Source of the DNA: Ignavibacteriales bacterium | GTDB taxonomy: Bacteria > Bacteroidota > Ignavibacteria > Ignavibacteriales > Melioribacteraceae | DNA: 64,000 nucleotides | Direction: 5' to 3' | NCBI GenBank assembly: GCA_016177735.1 | Contig: JACOUS010000019.1 | Span: 16,818-80,817, forward strand | Part shown: positions 26,672-36,037 of the stretch, one piece after another | Layout of the letters: every line of letters starts with the position of its first letter | How positions within the stretch are numbered: the stretch's first letter is position 1 | Translations under genes and position numbers: made by a program | The notes under the pieces: generated by a model | Databases searched by the model: none | What the model was told of the DNA's origin: nothing | The model's input: the letters and a program-made list of their open reading frames with translations, nothing else

Positions 26672-28213
26672 TTATCTACTATTCTCCGTCTTGCGCAATT
26701 TTTTAATCGAAGAAAAAATGTTTTTAATTCTTTTGAAGAATAGTGCAGATACGAACGACGAAAATATTATTGTTAGCGTTCCGGCTTTTAGCACAAACGA
26801 AAGAAGAACTTCCGGCAATGCAGTGTCAATGTTTTGTTCACCGCTGAAAACATTTTCCGTAAAAATTATTAATAGAAGTGTTAACAAAAGCACACCGGCA
26901 ATTCTATAAACATCCTCTTTTTCAAAAAGGATTTTCCTTTTTACAAAGAGATAAACAAACTGCGTAATTGTATTCAGCCAGGTTACGGTTACCCACGAAA
27001 AAGTTAACGCTTCGATGCCAGAATAATTTTTGGCAAAAAATGTGAGAGTAAAAAATTGCAGTACCACGAAAAACAAATTTATTAGTATCAGAACTTTTAT
27101 TCGTTTAAACGAATAAAAAATATTTGCCGTAACCGGCGTAATAAGGAACGGGATCATGCCCAAAGAAATAATTTGCAAAGCATAAGAAGTTTCAACTCTA
27201 TCGTGCGCATGAAAACTTCCATGTTCGTAAATAATCCGTACTATCTCGCCCGACAATGCAAAAAATATCAGCGCAAACAAACACGAAGTAAGTATCGAGA
27301 TAATGATGCCGTTGTTTGTTACTCTAAAAAATTCTTTCATATTTTTTTCTGCTGCTAGTTTTGTTTGAAACGGAAGGAGAGAAAAGCTGATCGCGTAACT
27401 CAAAATTGTTAAAGGAAGCATCATAATTTTTTGTGAATAAAGGTAGTGAGAAAACGTACCTTCGGTAAATGAATATGCAAAATATCTTTCCACTAAACCG
27501 GAAACACTCGGCATCAACAAGTTTCCAAATATTAAAAGAATCGAAACAAGCCACGGAAGCATTGAATAGCCAGCCGCTTCAATCTGTTCGGTTTTATTTT
27601 CATTCGTCAATTTCTTTATCAAAAATATTTGATAAATGAAAAAGAGGAGACCGCCGGCAAGCAGTCCGGCTGGAATAGAAAGTATTCCGAAGACTCCGCC
27701 GAAAGCAAGCAGTGATGCAACTGAAAAAACATTGAGAAAAATTATTAATCTGCCGGGATTGGTAACATTTCCGTTCGCTTGCAGAAGTGCCGAAAAAATT
27801 CCGCTCACAATTAGAAATACAGAGAGAAATAAAAACAGCTGCAGTGAGTAAACAATAATTGATTGCACTTCGCCGCTCCGCTCAAAAATTAGCGGAATAC
27901 TAAAATTGAAAGCCGGGAATAAAATTAGTGAGGCAGCAAAAAAGATTCCGAAAATTTTCAGTCCACTTTTATATAAACGATGCAGATTCGAGCCGTGCAA
28001 ATTTCCGCCGAGATGCGAAAGCGTTCCGGCAATAACGGAAGTGTTTGCTGCAACTGCAATATCAAAAATTATCAGAGAAGTTAAATAAGCATCCGTGGTT
28101 TCGGTTGCGCCGAACTTTGCCGCCATCAAAATTTCGCGCACAAAACCGAGCAAACGCCCGGTCATCGCAAACAAACTCAATCCAATTAACGACGGCAGCC
28201 ATTTTTTAAGCAT
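26672..28213 (-). CDS. MurJ/MOP-type lipid-linked oligosaccharide flippase
   Basis: A 513-residue protein with about 14 membrane segments. The N-terminal signature GRLLGFVREILMAAKFGATETTDAY is split here by position: the key part is FVREILMAAKFGA (residues 24-36), characteristic of MurJ (MviN). MurJ flips lipid II; given the glycosyltransferase neighbours, it could instead flip a polysaccharide repeat unit. It overlaps the upstream GT2 gene by 8 bp. No C-terminal extra domain. Confidence 0.8.
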   Translation of the reverse strand: MLKKWLPSLIGLSLFAMTGRLLGFVREILMAAKFGATETTDAYLTSLIIFDIAVAANTSVIAGTLSHLGGNLHGSNLHRLYKSGLKIFGIFFAASLILFPAFNFSIPLIFERSGEVQSIIVYSLQLFLFLSVFLIVSGIFSALLQANGNVTNPGRLIIFLNVFSVASLLAFGGVFGILSIPAGLLAGGLLFFIYQIFLIKKLTNENKTEQIEAAGYSMLPWLVSILLIFGNLLMPSVSGLVERYFAYSFTEGTFSHYLYSQKIMMLPLTILSYAISFSLLPFQTKLAAEKNMKEFFRVTNNGIIISILTSCLFALIFFALSGEIVRIIYEHGSFHAHDRVETSYALQIISLGMIPFLITPVTANIFYSFKRIKVLILINLFFVVLQFFTLTFFAKNYSGIEALTFSWVTVTWLNTITQFVYLFVKRKILFEKEDVYRIAGVLLLTLLLIIFTENVFSGEQNIDTALPEVLLSFVLKAGTLTIIFSSFVSALFFKRIKNIFSSIKKLRKTENSR

Positions 28214-29036
28214 GTGGTTTTTCCACCGGATATTTTTTAGACAACTTCAAATATAATTTCAGCAGCAATTGTTCTAAACCACCTTTATGTTTTTGATAGT
28301 AATATAACTGACTCAATCTGTATTGTCGTTTAATAAACGACTCAATGTTTTTTGATGAGCTGGCGCCGCGCAGATGAATTATCTTTATATCAGGATAATA
28401 CACAATTTTTTTGCCGGCTTCTTTTATCCGCAGACAAAAATCGGAATCTTCAAAGTACATGAAAAAATTCTCATCGAACCCGTTTATTTGCTCGTAAAGA
28501 TTTTTTCGTATGAACAGCGCTGCGGCAGTAATAAAATCAACATATCTCTGCCGTTGATATTTTCGCCCGGCATTTTTCTTTACGAAGTTATTGTTTTTGT
28601 AGAAAAGATCTGATTCGATTTTAGTAATGAATTCATTGACGAATGAAGGCAATTTCGACCACGATAATTGCAGTGTACCGTCATGATTTAAAAGCTGCGG
28701 ACCAATTGCGCCGAGTTTGTCATCCGCAGAAAATATCAAAGAAATTTTTTCAACAAAATCGGAAGTAACGATAGTATCATTATTTAGCAGTAAAAGAATA
28801 TCGCCGTTCGCAATCTTGCTTCCCAAATTATTTGCCTTGCCGAAACCTTCATTTTTTTCATTAACGATTAATTTCACTTCGGGAAATTCCGACTTGATTT
28901 TTTCCGGGTTCGAATTCGACGAGCCGTTATCAACAAGAATTATTTCATATTCGCCCGAACAATGTTCCTTTATCGAACGGATGCATTGCTCGGTTAGGAA
29001 TTGATTGTTGTATTGAACAATAATAATTGAGAGCAT
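28206..29036 (-). CDS. GT2-family glycosyltransferase (rhamnosyltransferase-like)
   Basis: A 276-residue GT-A enzyme. It starts MLSIIIVQYNNQFLTEQCI, with EIILVDNGSSNSNPE, LLLLNNDTIVTSDF for the metal-binding loop and GFDENFFMYFEDSDFCLRI as the acceptor-side motif typical of WbbL-like rhamnosyltransferases. It overlaps the flippase gene by 8 bp on the minus strand. The acceptor is presumably a lipid-linked glycan intermediate. Confidence 0.85.
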   Translation of the reverse strand: MLSIIIVQYNNQFLTEQCIRSIKEHCSGEYEIILVDNGSSNSNPEKIKSEFPEVKLIVNEKNEGFGKANNLGSKIANGDILLLLNNDTIVTSDFVEKISLIFSADDKLGAIGPQLLNHDGTLQLSWSKLPSFVNEFITKIESDLFYKNNNFVKKNAGRKYQRQRYVDFITAAALFIRKNLYEQINGFDENFFMYFEDSDFCLRIKEAGKKIVYYPDIKIIHLRGASSSKNIESFIKRQYRLSQLYYYQKHKGGLEQLLLKLYLKLSKKYPVEKPHA

Positions 29037-29383
29037 TAAGTTCCGGCAACTTTTGTTATCAATAAAAAATTAATTTATTTGTCAGAGCAAATCTAAATAT
29101 GATTTGATAGAAATAACAATCGAAAATCTTCGTTTGTCTCCGGTGTAATTTACGGCTTGTGCAGCACTGTCCCAAACTTTATTAACATACATAAAAAACT
29201 AGTAAAGCATATTTTCTTCAGATTTTTTATTCTATCGGAAAAATTATATCCCTAAAAATTTTTTCTGTTGCAAGTAAATGTTTTTAAACTACTTATTAGA
29301 ATGCCGGGCAAAGTTTGGGACGGACATTGCTTGTTGGCTGAATGGAGTAAATAATTTATTTTTAGGCGGACTAAAAGAACCTA
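29037..29383. other. Intergenic region between divergent glycosyltransferase genes
   Basis: No coding frame. AT-rich, holding the 151-bp inverted-repeat element described separately (29171-29321) and presumably the promoters for the genes on both sides; I could not pick a convincing promoter by eye. Confidence 0.6.
29171..29321. repeat. Small element with 12-bp perfect terminal inverted repeats
   Basis: GTCCCAAACTTT at 29171-29182 is the exact reverse complement of AAAGTTTGGGAC at 29310-29321. The 127 bp between are AT-rich and non-coding. The layout is MITE-like, but no target-site duplication was seen at the edges and no transposase with such ends is in the window. Confidence 0.45.
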
Positions 29384-30445
29384 ATGCCGGCAAGAATGCA
29401 GAAGAACGAATCTGTGAAAAAAACTAAAATCCTTATTCTAAAACTCGGTGCAATCGGCGATGTTGTGATGGCACTCAGTTTAATTACCGCTATTGAACAA
29501 AAATATCCCGGCGCAGAAATAACATGGGTCTGCGGCAAAATTGTTGAACCGGTTTTATCGGCACTAAAAAAAATAAATACACTCATAACTGTTGACGAAC
29601 ATAAATTTTACAAGAATGGATTGCGCGGAAAAATTTCTGCTATATCTGATGTGTGGCGCGCATTAAAAGGGAAACGTTTTGATATCGCAATCAATTGTTA
29701 TCGCAGTAAAATGTATAAGTTACTTCTCCTTCCGGTACGTTCGAACGTTTATCTCGATTTCAGCGGCAGAGACAGAACAAACTCCTTTATTCCCGGCAGA
29801 TATCATGCAGACGAATACGCGCGCATAATTTTAGGAACCGACGATTGGCAGTTAAAAAACATGAAGTTTCCCAAAATAAATTTGGACGGCAATTCTGAAA
29901 TCAAACAATTAATAAAAGATATTCCCTCGCCCAAAATTATTTTGGCGCCCGGCGGCACAAAAAATATTTTGCGCAGTGATGATTTGAGAAGATGGCACGT
30001 AGAAAATTACAAAGAACTTGCACGAAAATTATTAGAGCAAAACCCCTCCGTAATTTTAGTTGGTGCTGAAAGTGACGGCTGGGTTACAAAAGAATTTATC
30101 GGAATTAACGTTGTTAATTTAATCGGCAAAACCAGTTTGCTCGATATGATTCGTCTGTTTACTAATGCAGACGTTTTGGTTACACACGATACCGGCACGC
30201 TTCATCTTGCAAAACTTTCGGACATAAACATTATTGCTCTCTTCGGTCCGGTCAATCCGAAAGAAAGAATCGGTGTAAATGAAAACGCGGAAATCTTTTG
30301 GGGCGGCAAAAAACTTCCTTGCTCGCCTTGTTACGACGGCAGAAATTTTGCCGACTGCAATAACAATATCTGCATGAAAAATATCTCCGTTGAAGAAGTA
30401 TTCGAAAGAATTGTTAATAAATTGAAGACCGAAAAAAGGAAATAA
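29384..30445 (+). CDS. GT9-family glycosyltransferase (heptosyltransferase-like)
   Basis: A 353-residue GT-B enzyme of the ADP-heptose:LPS heptosyltransferase family. N-terminal KILILKLGAIGDVVMALSLI, then ILAPGGTKN and the C-terminal donor-binding ADVLVTHDTGTLHLAKL and ALFGPVNPKERIG are family hallmarks. CSPCYDGRNFADCNNNICM near the C-terminus is the usual Cys-containing segment. It would act on LPS core or a related glycan. It lies 9 bp before the sugar-transferase gene. Confidence 0.85.
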   Translation: MPARMQKNESVKKTKILILKLGAIGDVVMALSLITAIEQKYPGAEITWVCGKIVEPVLSALKKINTLITVDEHKFYKNGLRGKISAISDVWRALKGKRFDIAINCYRSKMYKLLLLPVRSNVYLDFSGRDRTNSFIPGRYHADEYARIILGTDDWQLKNMKFPKINLDGNSEIKQLIKDIPSPKIILAPGGTKNILRSDDLRRWHVENYKELARKLLEQNPSVILVGAESDGWVTKEFIGINVVNLIGKTSLLDMIRLFTNADVLVTHDTGTLHLAKLSDINIIALFGPVNPKERIGVNENAEIFWGGKKLPCSPCYDGRNFADCNNNICMKNISVEEVFERIVNKLKTEKRK

Positions 30446-30454
30446 TTCTTAAAA

Positions 30455-31855
30455 ATGATCGCTAATCAAAAATCACGTTACTCAATCAAACTTTTGCCGG
30501 ATATGCTTCTGCTCAATATTTCATTCCTGATCTCGGCGATGCTTGCGCAATCGTGGCAAACATTGATGCAGAGACCGTACATGTTCTTCCTACTTTTTGC
30601 TTTGAATGTTTTGTGGTATTTCGTAACAAAGAGAGCGCTCTTTTACGACAGCATAGGCTTTCATAAAATTTATAAACAGATAATCGACGTTGCAAAAAGT
30701 TCTATCGTGTTGATGCTTGCGTCAATCATTTTCATCTTTGTTGCAAAAGAAGATTTGTTCACACGCTACTTCATTGTTTACAACACAATCTTACTGAACT
30801 TTGCCGTAAGTCTCCGCATAATTATTTACGGAAGCGTTGAAAGAAAAATCCGAATTGGTGAAAAATATTTAAGGAAGTTAATTATCATCGGCAGCGGGCA
30901 AACCGCAATTGACTTCTCAAAATTGATTGAGCTGAATCCAAACTTTGGCTACAACTTCATCGGCTTTATCGATAATATCAACGACAACAATAAACCGGAA
31001 AAATATCTCGGCGGATTTAACAATCTCGAACAATTAATAATCTCACTCGGCATTGAAGAAGTTGTAATTGCAGTTCCGTCTTCTGAGTACGGAAATTTGA
31101 ACGGCATCATTTCCGTTTGCGAAAGAAATGCAATACGAACACATATCATTCCTGATTTTTCGCAATTCCTTTCCAAAAAATTTCTATTAAACATGGTTGA
31201 AGATTTCCCGGTAATAACAATGCGGAACGAACCTCTGCTCGAATTTCAATCGCGTTTTATCAAAAGAAGCTTTGACATTACGTTTTCGCTGCTCGCTTCA
31301 GTGTTAATACTTTCGTGGCTTACACCATTGCTTGCGTTATTAATCAAAATGTCTTCGCCCGGTCCGATATTTTTTCTGCAGAAGCGGATCGGCTTGAAGA
31401 ACAAAGAGTTCAACTGCTATAAATTCCGTTCAATGTATTTTGCAAATCAAAAAGAAAAATTTGATCCGGCTAAGGAGAACGATTCGCGGATAACACGAAT
31501 CGGAAATTTACTGCGCAAAACTAATCTCGATGAACTTCCGCAAATTTGGAATGTGTTGAAAGGTGATATGTCAATTGTTGGTCCGCGCCCGCATCCGATT
31601 AAATTTCATGAGGTATATATTAAGTACTTTGAAGCCATTAAACTTCGTCATCTTGTAAAACCGGGTTTAACCGGCTGGGCACAAGTGCACGGCTTGCGCG
31701 GTGATGTTACCGATCCCGAAGAAAATAAAAAGAGAACGGTAAAAAGAATCAAACACGATTTGTGGTACATCGAAAACTGGAGCTTCGGACTCGACATACA
31801 GATTGTACTGCTAACTATCTGGCATATGAGCCGCGGAAAAAATACCGGCATTTAA
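30455..31855 (+). CDS. WcaJ/WbaP-like initiating sugar-1-phosphate transferase
   Basis: A 466-residue membrane enzyme that transfers a sugar-1-phosphate to undecaprenyl phosphate to begin a polysaccharide unit. Four N-terminal membrane segments (to about residue 130) are followed by a Rossmann-like domain ([17 protein letters not shown]) and the C-terminal bacterial sugar-transferase domain. That domain has [27 protein letters not shown], the catalytic-type region FRSMYF and [10 protein letters not shown]. Normal length. It converges with the O-antigen ligase gene with a 4-bp overlap of the coding ends. Confidence 0.88.
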   Translation: MIANQKSRYSIKLLPDMLLLNISFLISAMLAQSWQTLMQRPYMFFLLFALNVLWYFVTKRALFYDSIGFHKIYKQIIDVAKSSIVLMLASIIFIFVAKEDLFTRYFIVYNTILLNFAVSLRIIIYGSVERKIRIGEKYLRKLIIIGSGQTAIDFSKLIELNPNFGYNFIGFIDNINDNNKPEKYLGGFNNLEQLIISLGIEEVVIAVPSSEYGNLNGIISVCERNAIRTHIIPDFSQFLSKKFLLNMVEDFPVITMRNEPLLEFQSRFIKRSFDITFSLLASVLILSWLTPLLALLIKMSSPGPIFFLQKRIGLKNKEFNCYKFRSMYFANQKEKFDPAKENDSRITRIGNLLRKTNLDELPQIWNVLKGDMSIVGPRPHPIKFHEVYIKYFEAIKLRHLVKPGLTGWAQVHGLRGDVTDPEENKKRTVKRIKHDLWYIENWSFGLDIQIVLLTIWHMSRGKNTGI

Positions 31856-33924
31856 TCTTTTTGTACATTATAATTTTTCTGTGCTTTCGTAATTGCGATA
31901 CTTAACGCGAGTGTAAACCAAACCATTGTAATTATTTCGTGATCACCGAAATTCCACTCCGTCAACCCGGACACAATAAAAGCAGCAAAACCTCCAAATG
32001 CACCCAGTACATACGATGAAGCAAAAGGAATTTCCCTCACCCTCGTATAATTCTTGTAATGAATGATGAAAATTTTTATCAGCAAGAAAATAAATGCGAT
32101 GAAGCCAACCGCACCTAGCGTAACAAGAATATGCACAAAATTGTTGTGCATGTGTCCCTGAATTTCTTTATCGAAGGTTCTCTTGTATTGTATGTAAAGT
32201 TTAGCAAGATCGATATCGCCGGCACCAAAGAGCGGGTGATCAAAAAATATTTTTAAGCCGGCACGCCAAAATGCAAGTCTCGCAAAGTTGGACGGGTGAT
32301 AGGGGTCGAGAGCGCTTGCAAGTCTGCTTCTTTTAACATTGCTCATGTAAATGTTATTTGAGTCTGCTGTTATTGAACGCGGCACAAAGCTTAGTTCGCC
32401 GTGCATCTCAACTTTAACTTCACTTCCGGCAAAAGAAATTTGGTAGAGATCACCTTTCGTACTCAGCAAAAATGTTTTTCCGCCGGCACTCTCGGCAGAA
32501 AAAATATCCGGCATCTTTGCAGTATAGCTCAACTCTGTCAATTCGTTTTGCGATAAAGAAAATATTCTCAAGCCATTCTTTTCTGCGATTATTAATTTCT
32601 TCTCCGCGTACAAAACCGGTTTGCCGAAATTCTGTGCTTCGGCTTGAAATATCAGCGAATCCGGTACAAAATTTTTCAAAGAATAAATACTCGTTCCGTT
32701 TTGAGGAGAGAACAAAACTACAAAATTGGAGTCGGCAAATATTTTTTCAATATTCGAAAATTCATTACCTGCTCTGCGTACAATAATTCTTAGCTCTGTT
32801 GGATTTTCAAAAATTGTTAAGCCGCTGTCTTTATCAACAGCATAAATTCGGTTGTTGAAAATTTCCCAATCAGTGGTGAGACCGGCTGTCATAAATTCTT
32901 TGTTGGTGATCTCAAATTCCCCGTTCTTCTTTTTCATCAATACAAAGCGTGTATCAACCAAATTTGCAACGTAAATACTGTCGTTCCATTTTTTTATTTC
33001 CGTTACCGGAGCATTAAAATTATACCGGTTGATTACTTTTTCATTTTTAAACTCTAGCAGACCGTTTTCATAATCACTCACGTACAGTTTTCCGTCTTCG
33101 GCAAAAAGATTATATGCCCTCCCTTTCGTATTTATTTCTGTCTGCTGTGTCAAAGAATTTCCATTGTTTTGGTACGCGATTACACGGCTGATATTTTTTT
33201 CGACGACAATCATTCCGATAAAAAGAATTACAACCGGTGCAATCAAATACCATTTTCTTTTAAGAATGATAATTAGAAACATGCCGGCTGCCGCCCCCAT
33301 TAAGCCGGTGCGTTTGTAGGTTGCAAGCAGTGCGAGAAGATTTATCAAAAACAGAAAAAACAAAAAAGATTTTTTGGCGAATGTCGTTTTCTCATTAATC
33401 AAAAACGCAAATAAGATTACCAGCGAAAAAGACATCAGCTCGCTCGAAGTGATGGCATATTGAAATATTGCCGGTCCCGACTCCTTTAACTGGTAAAGAT
33501 TGTTGATAAAATAATCGTAAGAAACTACAAGATAAAAACACATCATGAGCAGTGAAGCGGCAAGATAGATGAAAACAAATTTTTTGAGCTGTTTATTATC
33601 ACCCGCAACTGCAGAAAAAGTATAAACGATTGGAATCAGCAAAACCCTTTTGAGCAGGTTATGAAACGAATGAGCCGGCTCGTTGGAAAATATTGTGGAG
33701 AGTATTTCCGCCGCGATAAATAACACGAACGGAATTTCTAATCCCGTTTTTGTAAACGGATTTTTTCTCGCAACAAAATATTTCGCAATAAGTGCAAGCA
33801 GCGCGCCGTAATATCCAAGCTGGTTCAGAAAAATTGAGTTGGTAAGTGTTACAAGAAATAATATCACGCAACCAAGAATGATATTATCGATTATTTTTTT
33901 TGTTGTAGTGTTTGAATTCTGCAT
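31852..33924 (-). CDS. O-antigen ligase-type membrane protein with a large beta-propeller-like insertion
   Basis: A 690-residue protein. The N-terminal 245 residues carry about eight or more membrane segments with the family loop YKRTGLMGAAAG. The C-terminal part (about 550-690) holds the Wzy_C features LDPYHPSNFARLAFW, FFDHPLFGAGD and GHMHNNFVHILVTLG, then three more membrane segments. Between them, residues 255-540 form a hydrophilic run of repeated beta-type units (GKLYVSDYENGLLEF, NRIYAVDKDSGLTIF, KLIIAEKNGLRIF), resembling a propeller. Typical family members of 400-450 residues lack this. The insert falls in the large periplasmic loop. The role is ligation or polymerisation of surface glycan. 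Confidence 0.8.
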   Translation of the reverse strand: MQNSNTTTKKIIDNIILGCVILFLVTLTNSIFLNQLGYYGALLALIAKYFVARKNPFTKTGLEIPFVLFIAAEILSTIFSNEPAHSFHNLLKRVLLIPIVYTFSAVAGDNKQLKKFVFIYLAASLLMMCFYLVVSYDYFINNLYQLKESGPAIFQYAITSSELMSFSLVILFAFLINEKTTFAKKSFLFFLFLINLLALLATYKRTGLMGAAAGMFLIIILKRKWYLIAPVVILFIGMIVVEKNISRVIAYQNNGNSLTQQTEINTKGRAYNLFAEDGKLYVSDYENGLLEFKNEKVINRYNFNAPVTEIKKWNDSIYVANLVDTRFVLMKKKNGEFEITNKEFMTAGLTTDWEIFNNRIYAVDKDSGLTIFENPTELRIIVRRAGNEFSNIEKIFADSNFVVLFSPQNGTSIYSLKNFVPDSLIFQAEAQNFGKPVLYAEKKLIIAEKNGLRIFSLSQNELTELSYTAKMPDIFSAESAGGKTFLLSTKGDLYQISFAGSEVKVEMHGELSFVPRSITADSNNIYMSNVKRSRLASALDPYHPSNFARLAFWRAGLKIFFDHPLFGAGDIDLAKLYIQYKRTFDKEIQGHMHNNFVHILVTLGAVGFIAFIFLLIKIFIIHYKNYTRVREIPFASSYVLGAFGGFAAFIVSGLTEWNFGDHEIITMVWFTLALSIAITKAQKNYNVQKD

Positions 33925-34055
33925 AAGAAAAATTCTTTTCGTTAAGATTAGTTGACGTTTTTATTAATTCTCATTCAATAAAACCGGGTGAGAATATTAA
34001 CGACAAATTTTATTATACTAACAGATGCAAAATACATGATTTGACAGAAAAATTT

Positions 34056-35267
34056 ATGAATCATAAAACAAAACCCGAATTACTTGCACCAGCCGGCGAT
34101 TGGAGTATGCTCAACACAGCAATTAATTCCGGTGCGGATGCGGTTTACTTCGGCGTTGATAAATTAAACATGCGTGCCGCAGCAGATAATTTCACATTGG
34201 CTGAACTACCCGAAATTGTTGATCATTGTAAACTAAATGACGTTAAAGCTCATCTTGCCGTTAACAGCATTGTTTACGAAAACGAACTTGAATACCTCGA
34301 CGAATTAATCCGCACCGCAAAAAGTGCCGGTGTTGATATGATCATCTGCTGGGACCTTGCTGTAATACAAAAATGCAGCGAATACAACATGCCGTTTTGC
34401 ATAAGTACGCAAGCATCAATTTCAAATTCTGAATCGGCAAAATTTTATGAAAGACTCGGTGCAAAGCGAATCGTACTTGCACGTGAATGCACACTCGATA
34501 AGATCAAAGAAATTATCGGCAAAGTAAATATTGAAGTGGAAACATTCGTGCACGGTGCAATGTGTGTTGCAATCAGCGGAAGATGTTTTATGAGTCACGA
34601 AGTATTCGGCAAAAGCGCCAACCGCGGCGAATGCATTCAACCGTGCAGAAGAGAATATGAAATTATTGATAAGGACGACAAACATTCCTTTATACTCGGC
34701 GAAGATTATGTTCTATCTCCAAAAGATTTGTGCGCAATTGAATTCATCGACAAACTGATCGAAGCAGGAATTTCTTCGTTCAAAATAGAAGGCAGAAAAA
34801 GAAGTCCTGAATATATTGCAAAAGTTGTTTCTATTTACAGAAAGGCTATCGATCTATACTACGAACAAAGATTAACCGAAGAGACGAAACAAAACTTTGT
34901 CTTTGAGCTGAAGAAAGTTTATAACCGCGAGTTCTCTCCGGGATTTTATTTCGGCACCCCGGGTTCGGAAAGCTTTGTTCATTCACACGGAAGTGTTGCC
35001 ACAACGAGGAAAGTTTATATCGGCAAAATTCTGAACTACTACAAGAAGAGCAAAGTTGCTTTCATCAAATTGGAAACCGGAAACTTAAAACCCGGCGAAT
35101 CAATTTATATTATTGGAAACAACACCGGCACGGTAGAATTAAAAATAAATAAAATTATTCTTGACGATAACGAAATTGCCGAAGCAATAAAAGGGATGAG
35201 TGTAACGATTGAATGCGATGATAGAGTACGCGAGCATGATAAAGTTTACAAAATTACCGCGGTGTAA
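34056..35267 (+). CDS. U32-family peptidase-like protein (tRNA hydroxylation type)
   Basis: A 403-residue protein beginning MNHKTKPELLAPAGDW; an alternative ATG 15 bp upstream (34041) cannot be excluded. The U32 core has GADAVYFGVDKLNMRA, four conserved cysteines in GAMCVAISGRCFMS and GECIQPCRREY, and KIEGRKRSPEY. Members such as TrhP/YegQ and RlhA act in prephenate-dependent 5-hydroxylation of uridine in tRNA or rRNA, the cysteines probably holding a cluster. The C-terminal domain (about 320-403) is a beta-barrel as in RNA-binding family members. Monocistronic by context. Confidence 0.85.
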   Translation: MNHKTKPELLAPAGDWSMLNTAINSGADAVYFGVDKLNMRAAADNFTLAELPEIVDHCKLNDVKAHLAVNSIVYENELEYLDELIRTAKSAGVDMIICWDLAVIQKCSEYNMPFCISTQASISNSESAKFYERLGAKRIVLARECTLDKIKEIIGKVNIEVETFVHGAMCVAISGRCFMSHEVFGKSANRGECIQPCRREYEIIDKDDKHSFILGEDYVLSPKDLCAIEFIDKLIEAGISSFKIEGRKRSPEYIAKVVSIYRKAIDLYYEQRLTEETKQNFVFELKKVYNREFSPGFYFGTPGSESFVHSHGSVATTRKVYIGKILNYYKKSKVAFIKLETGNLKPGESIYIIGNNTGTVELKINKIILDDNEIAEAIKGMSVTIECDDRVREHDKVYKITAV

Positions 35268-35272
35268 TCAGG

Positions 35273-35644
35273 CTATTTCCACTGAATGGAGGGCTTGTTT
35301 CCGGAAATATTAAAGCTCTCGAGAGCTTCTTCAAGTTTGTTGAAAATCTTGAATACTTTATCCATTCGTGTAACAACAAACATCAAAGAAGGAACTTCTT
35401 TATTATAAACGAGTCTCAAATCGCCGTTCAATGAATTAACTTTTTTCAAAAGAGAAACCATCGCACCGAGAAATGTTGAATCAATATACTCGCACAAGCT
35501 GAGATCAACAATAAATTTGCTTGTGCCGGCATTTATAATCTCCGTAACAAAATCCTTAAATTTTACTGCCCTTGCTAAAGTTGCTCTGTTTAAAAAAACA
35601 TGTACTACTGCAACATCTTCGTATTTTTCCGATTTGAATTCCAT
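35273..35644 (-). CDS. Second STAS-domain anti-anti-sigma factor
   Basis: A 123-residue STAS protein with VDLSLCEYIDSTFLGAMVSL, including the phosphorylatable DST serine. It closely resembles the STAS protein at 20212-20556 (shared VDLS/IDLS...IDSTFLG...LLKKV/TLKKV...LNGDL pattern), so the two are probably paralogues. It stands alone; its 3' end faces the U32 gene with a 5-bp gap. A candidate sigma54-driven transcript lies upstream on the same strand. Confidence 0.88.
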   Translation of the reverse strand: MEFKSEKYEDVAVVHVFLNRATLARAVKFKDFVTEIINAGTSKFIVDLSLCEYIDSTFLGAMVSLLKKVNSLNGDLRLVYNKEVPSLMFVVTRMDKVFKIFNKLEEALESFNISGNKPSIQWK

Positions 35645-35800
35645 TAACGCTCGTAAATTGCATTTAGGTATTTTTTCAACGGCACAATATATAAATTATC
35701 AATCTAATTAAAAATCGATTGAAGGCTTGAGGCACTTATTTACTGCTTGCGGCTGTGTTAACCTAAGCGAACCAGAAGGTGTGTAAAATATACTCGTTTA

Positions 35801-35876
35801 AAATAAAGAAGGCGAAGGAACTGCTAAACTTTTCCCCTTCGCCAACCTTAAGGACGGAGCCTGTCTGTGTGTGTGC
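35801..35876 (-). ncRNA. Candidate small RNA or attenuated leader ending in a hairpin terminator
   Basis: Between 35645 and 36037 there is no gene. On the minus strand a sigma54-type promoter (35887-35901) would start a transcript near 35876, which meets GGCGAAGG / CCTTCGCC (8-bp stem, 35811-35818 with 35836-35843; loop 17 nt) followed by TTCTTTATTTT, a typical terminator. The product would be about 75 nt. It might instead be the leader of the STAS gene, whose start is 160 bp further on. No known RNA family is recognised; the call is inference from promoter plus terminator. Confidence 0.4.
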
Positions 35877-35886
35877 ATAATTATGG

Positions 35887-35901
35887 GCAATCATCATGCC
35901 A
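35887..35901 (-). promoter_or_regulatory. sigma54-type (-24/-12) promoter
   Basis: Minus-strand TGGCATGATGATTGC has GG and GC separated by exactly 10 bases and close agreement to TGGCAC-N5-TTGC. Two sigma54 activators are encoded in this window (20568-21953 and 39820-41310). Confidence 0.55.
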
Positions 35902-36037
35902 GTTTATCAACCCAAATCTTTTTTTTAAATATCTATCATTTTCCCGGCGAAATGTAATTTCGGTTTGTGTGCATTATTGCCATTCAGGGAATTCTTATGC
36001 GAATTTTTTTCGTTGGAGATGAATTTAATTCGTTCTG

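Noticed and set aside
35645..36037. Known structural RNA (SRP, 6S, tmRNA) in the gap
   Set aside because: None of their recognisable sequence features is present; only the promoter-hairpin pair supports a transcript.
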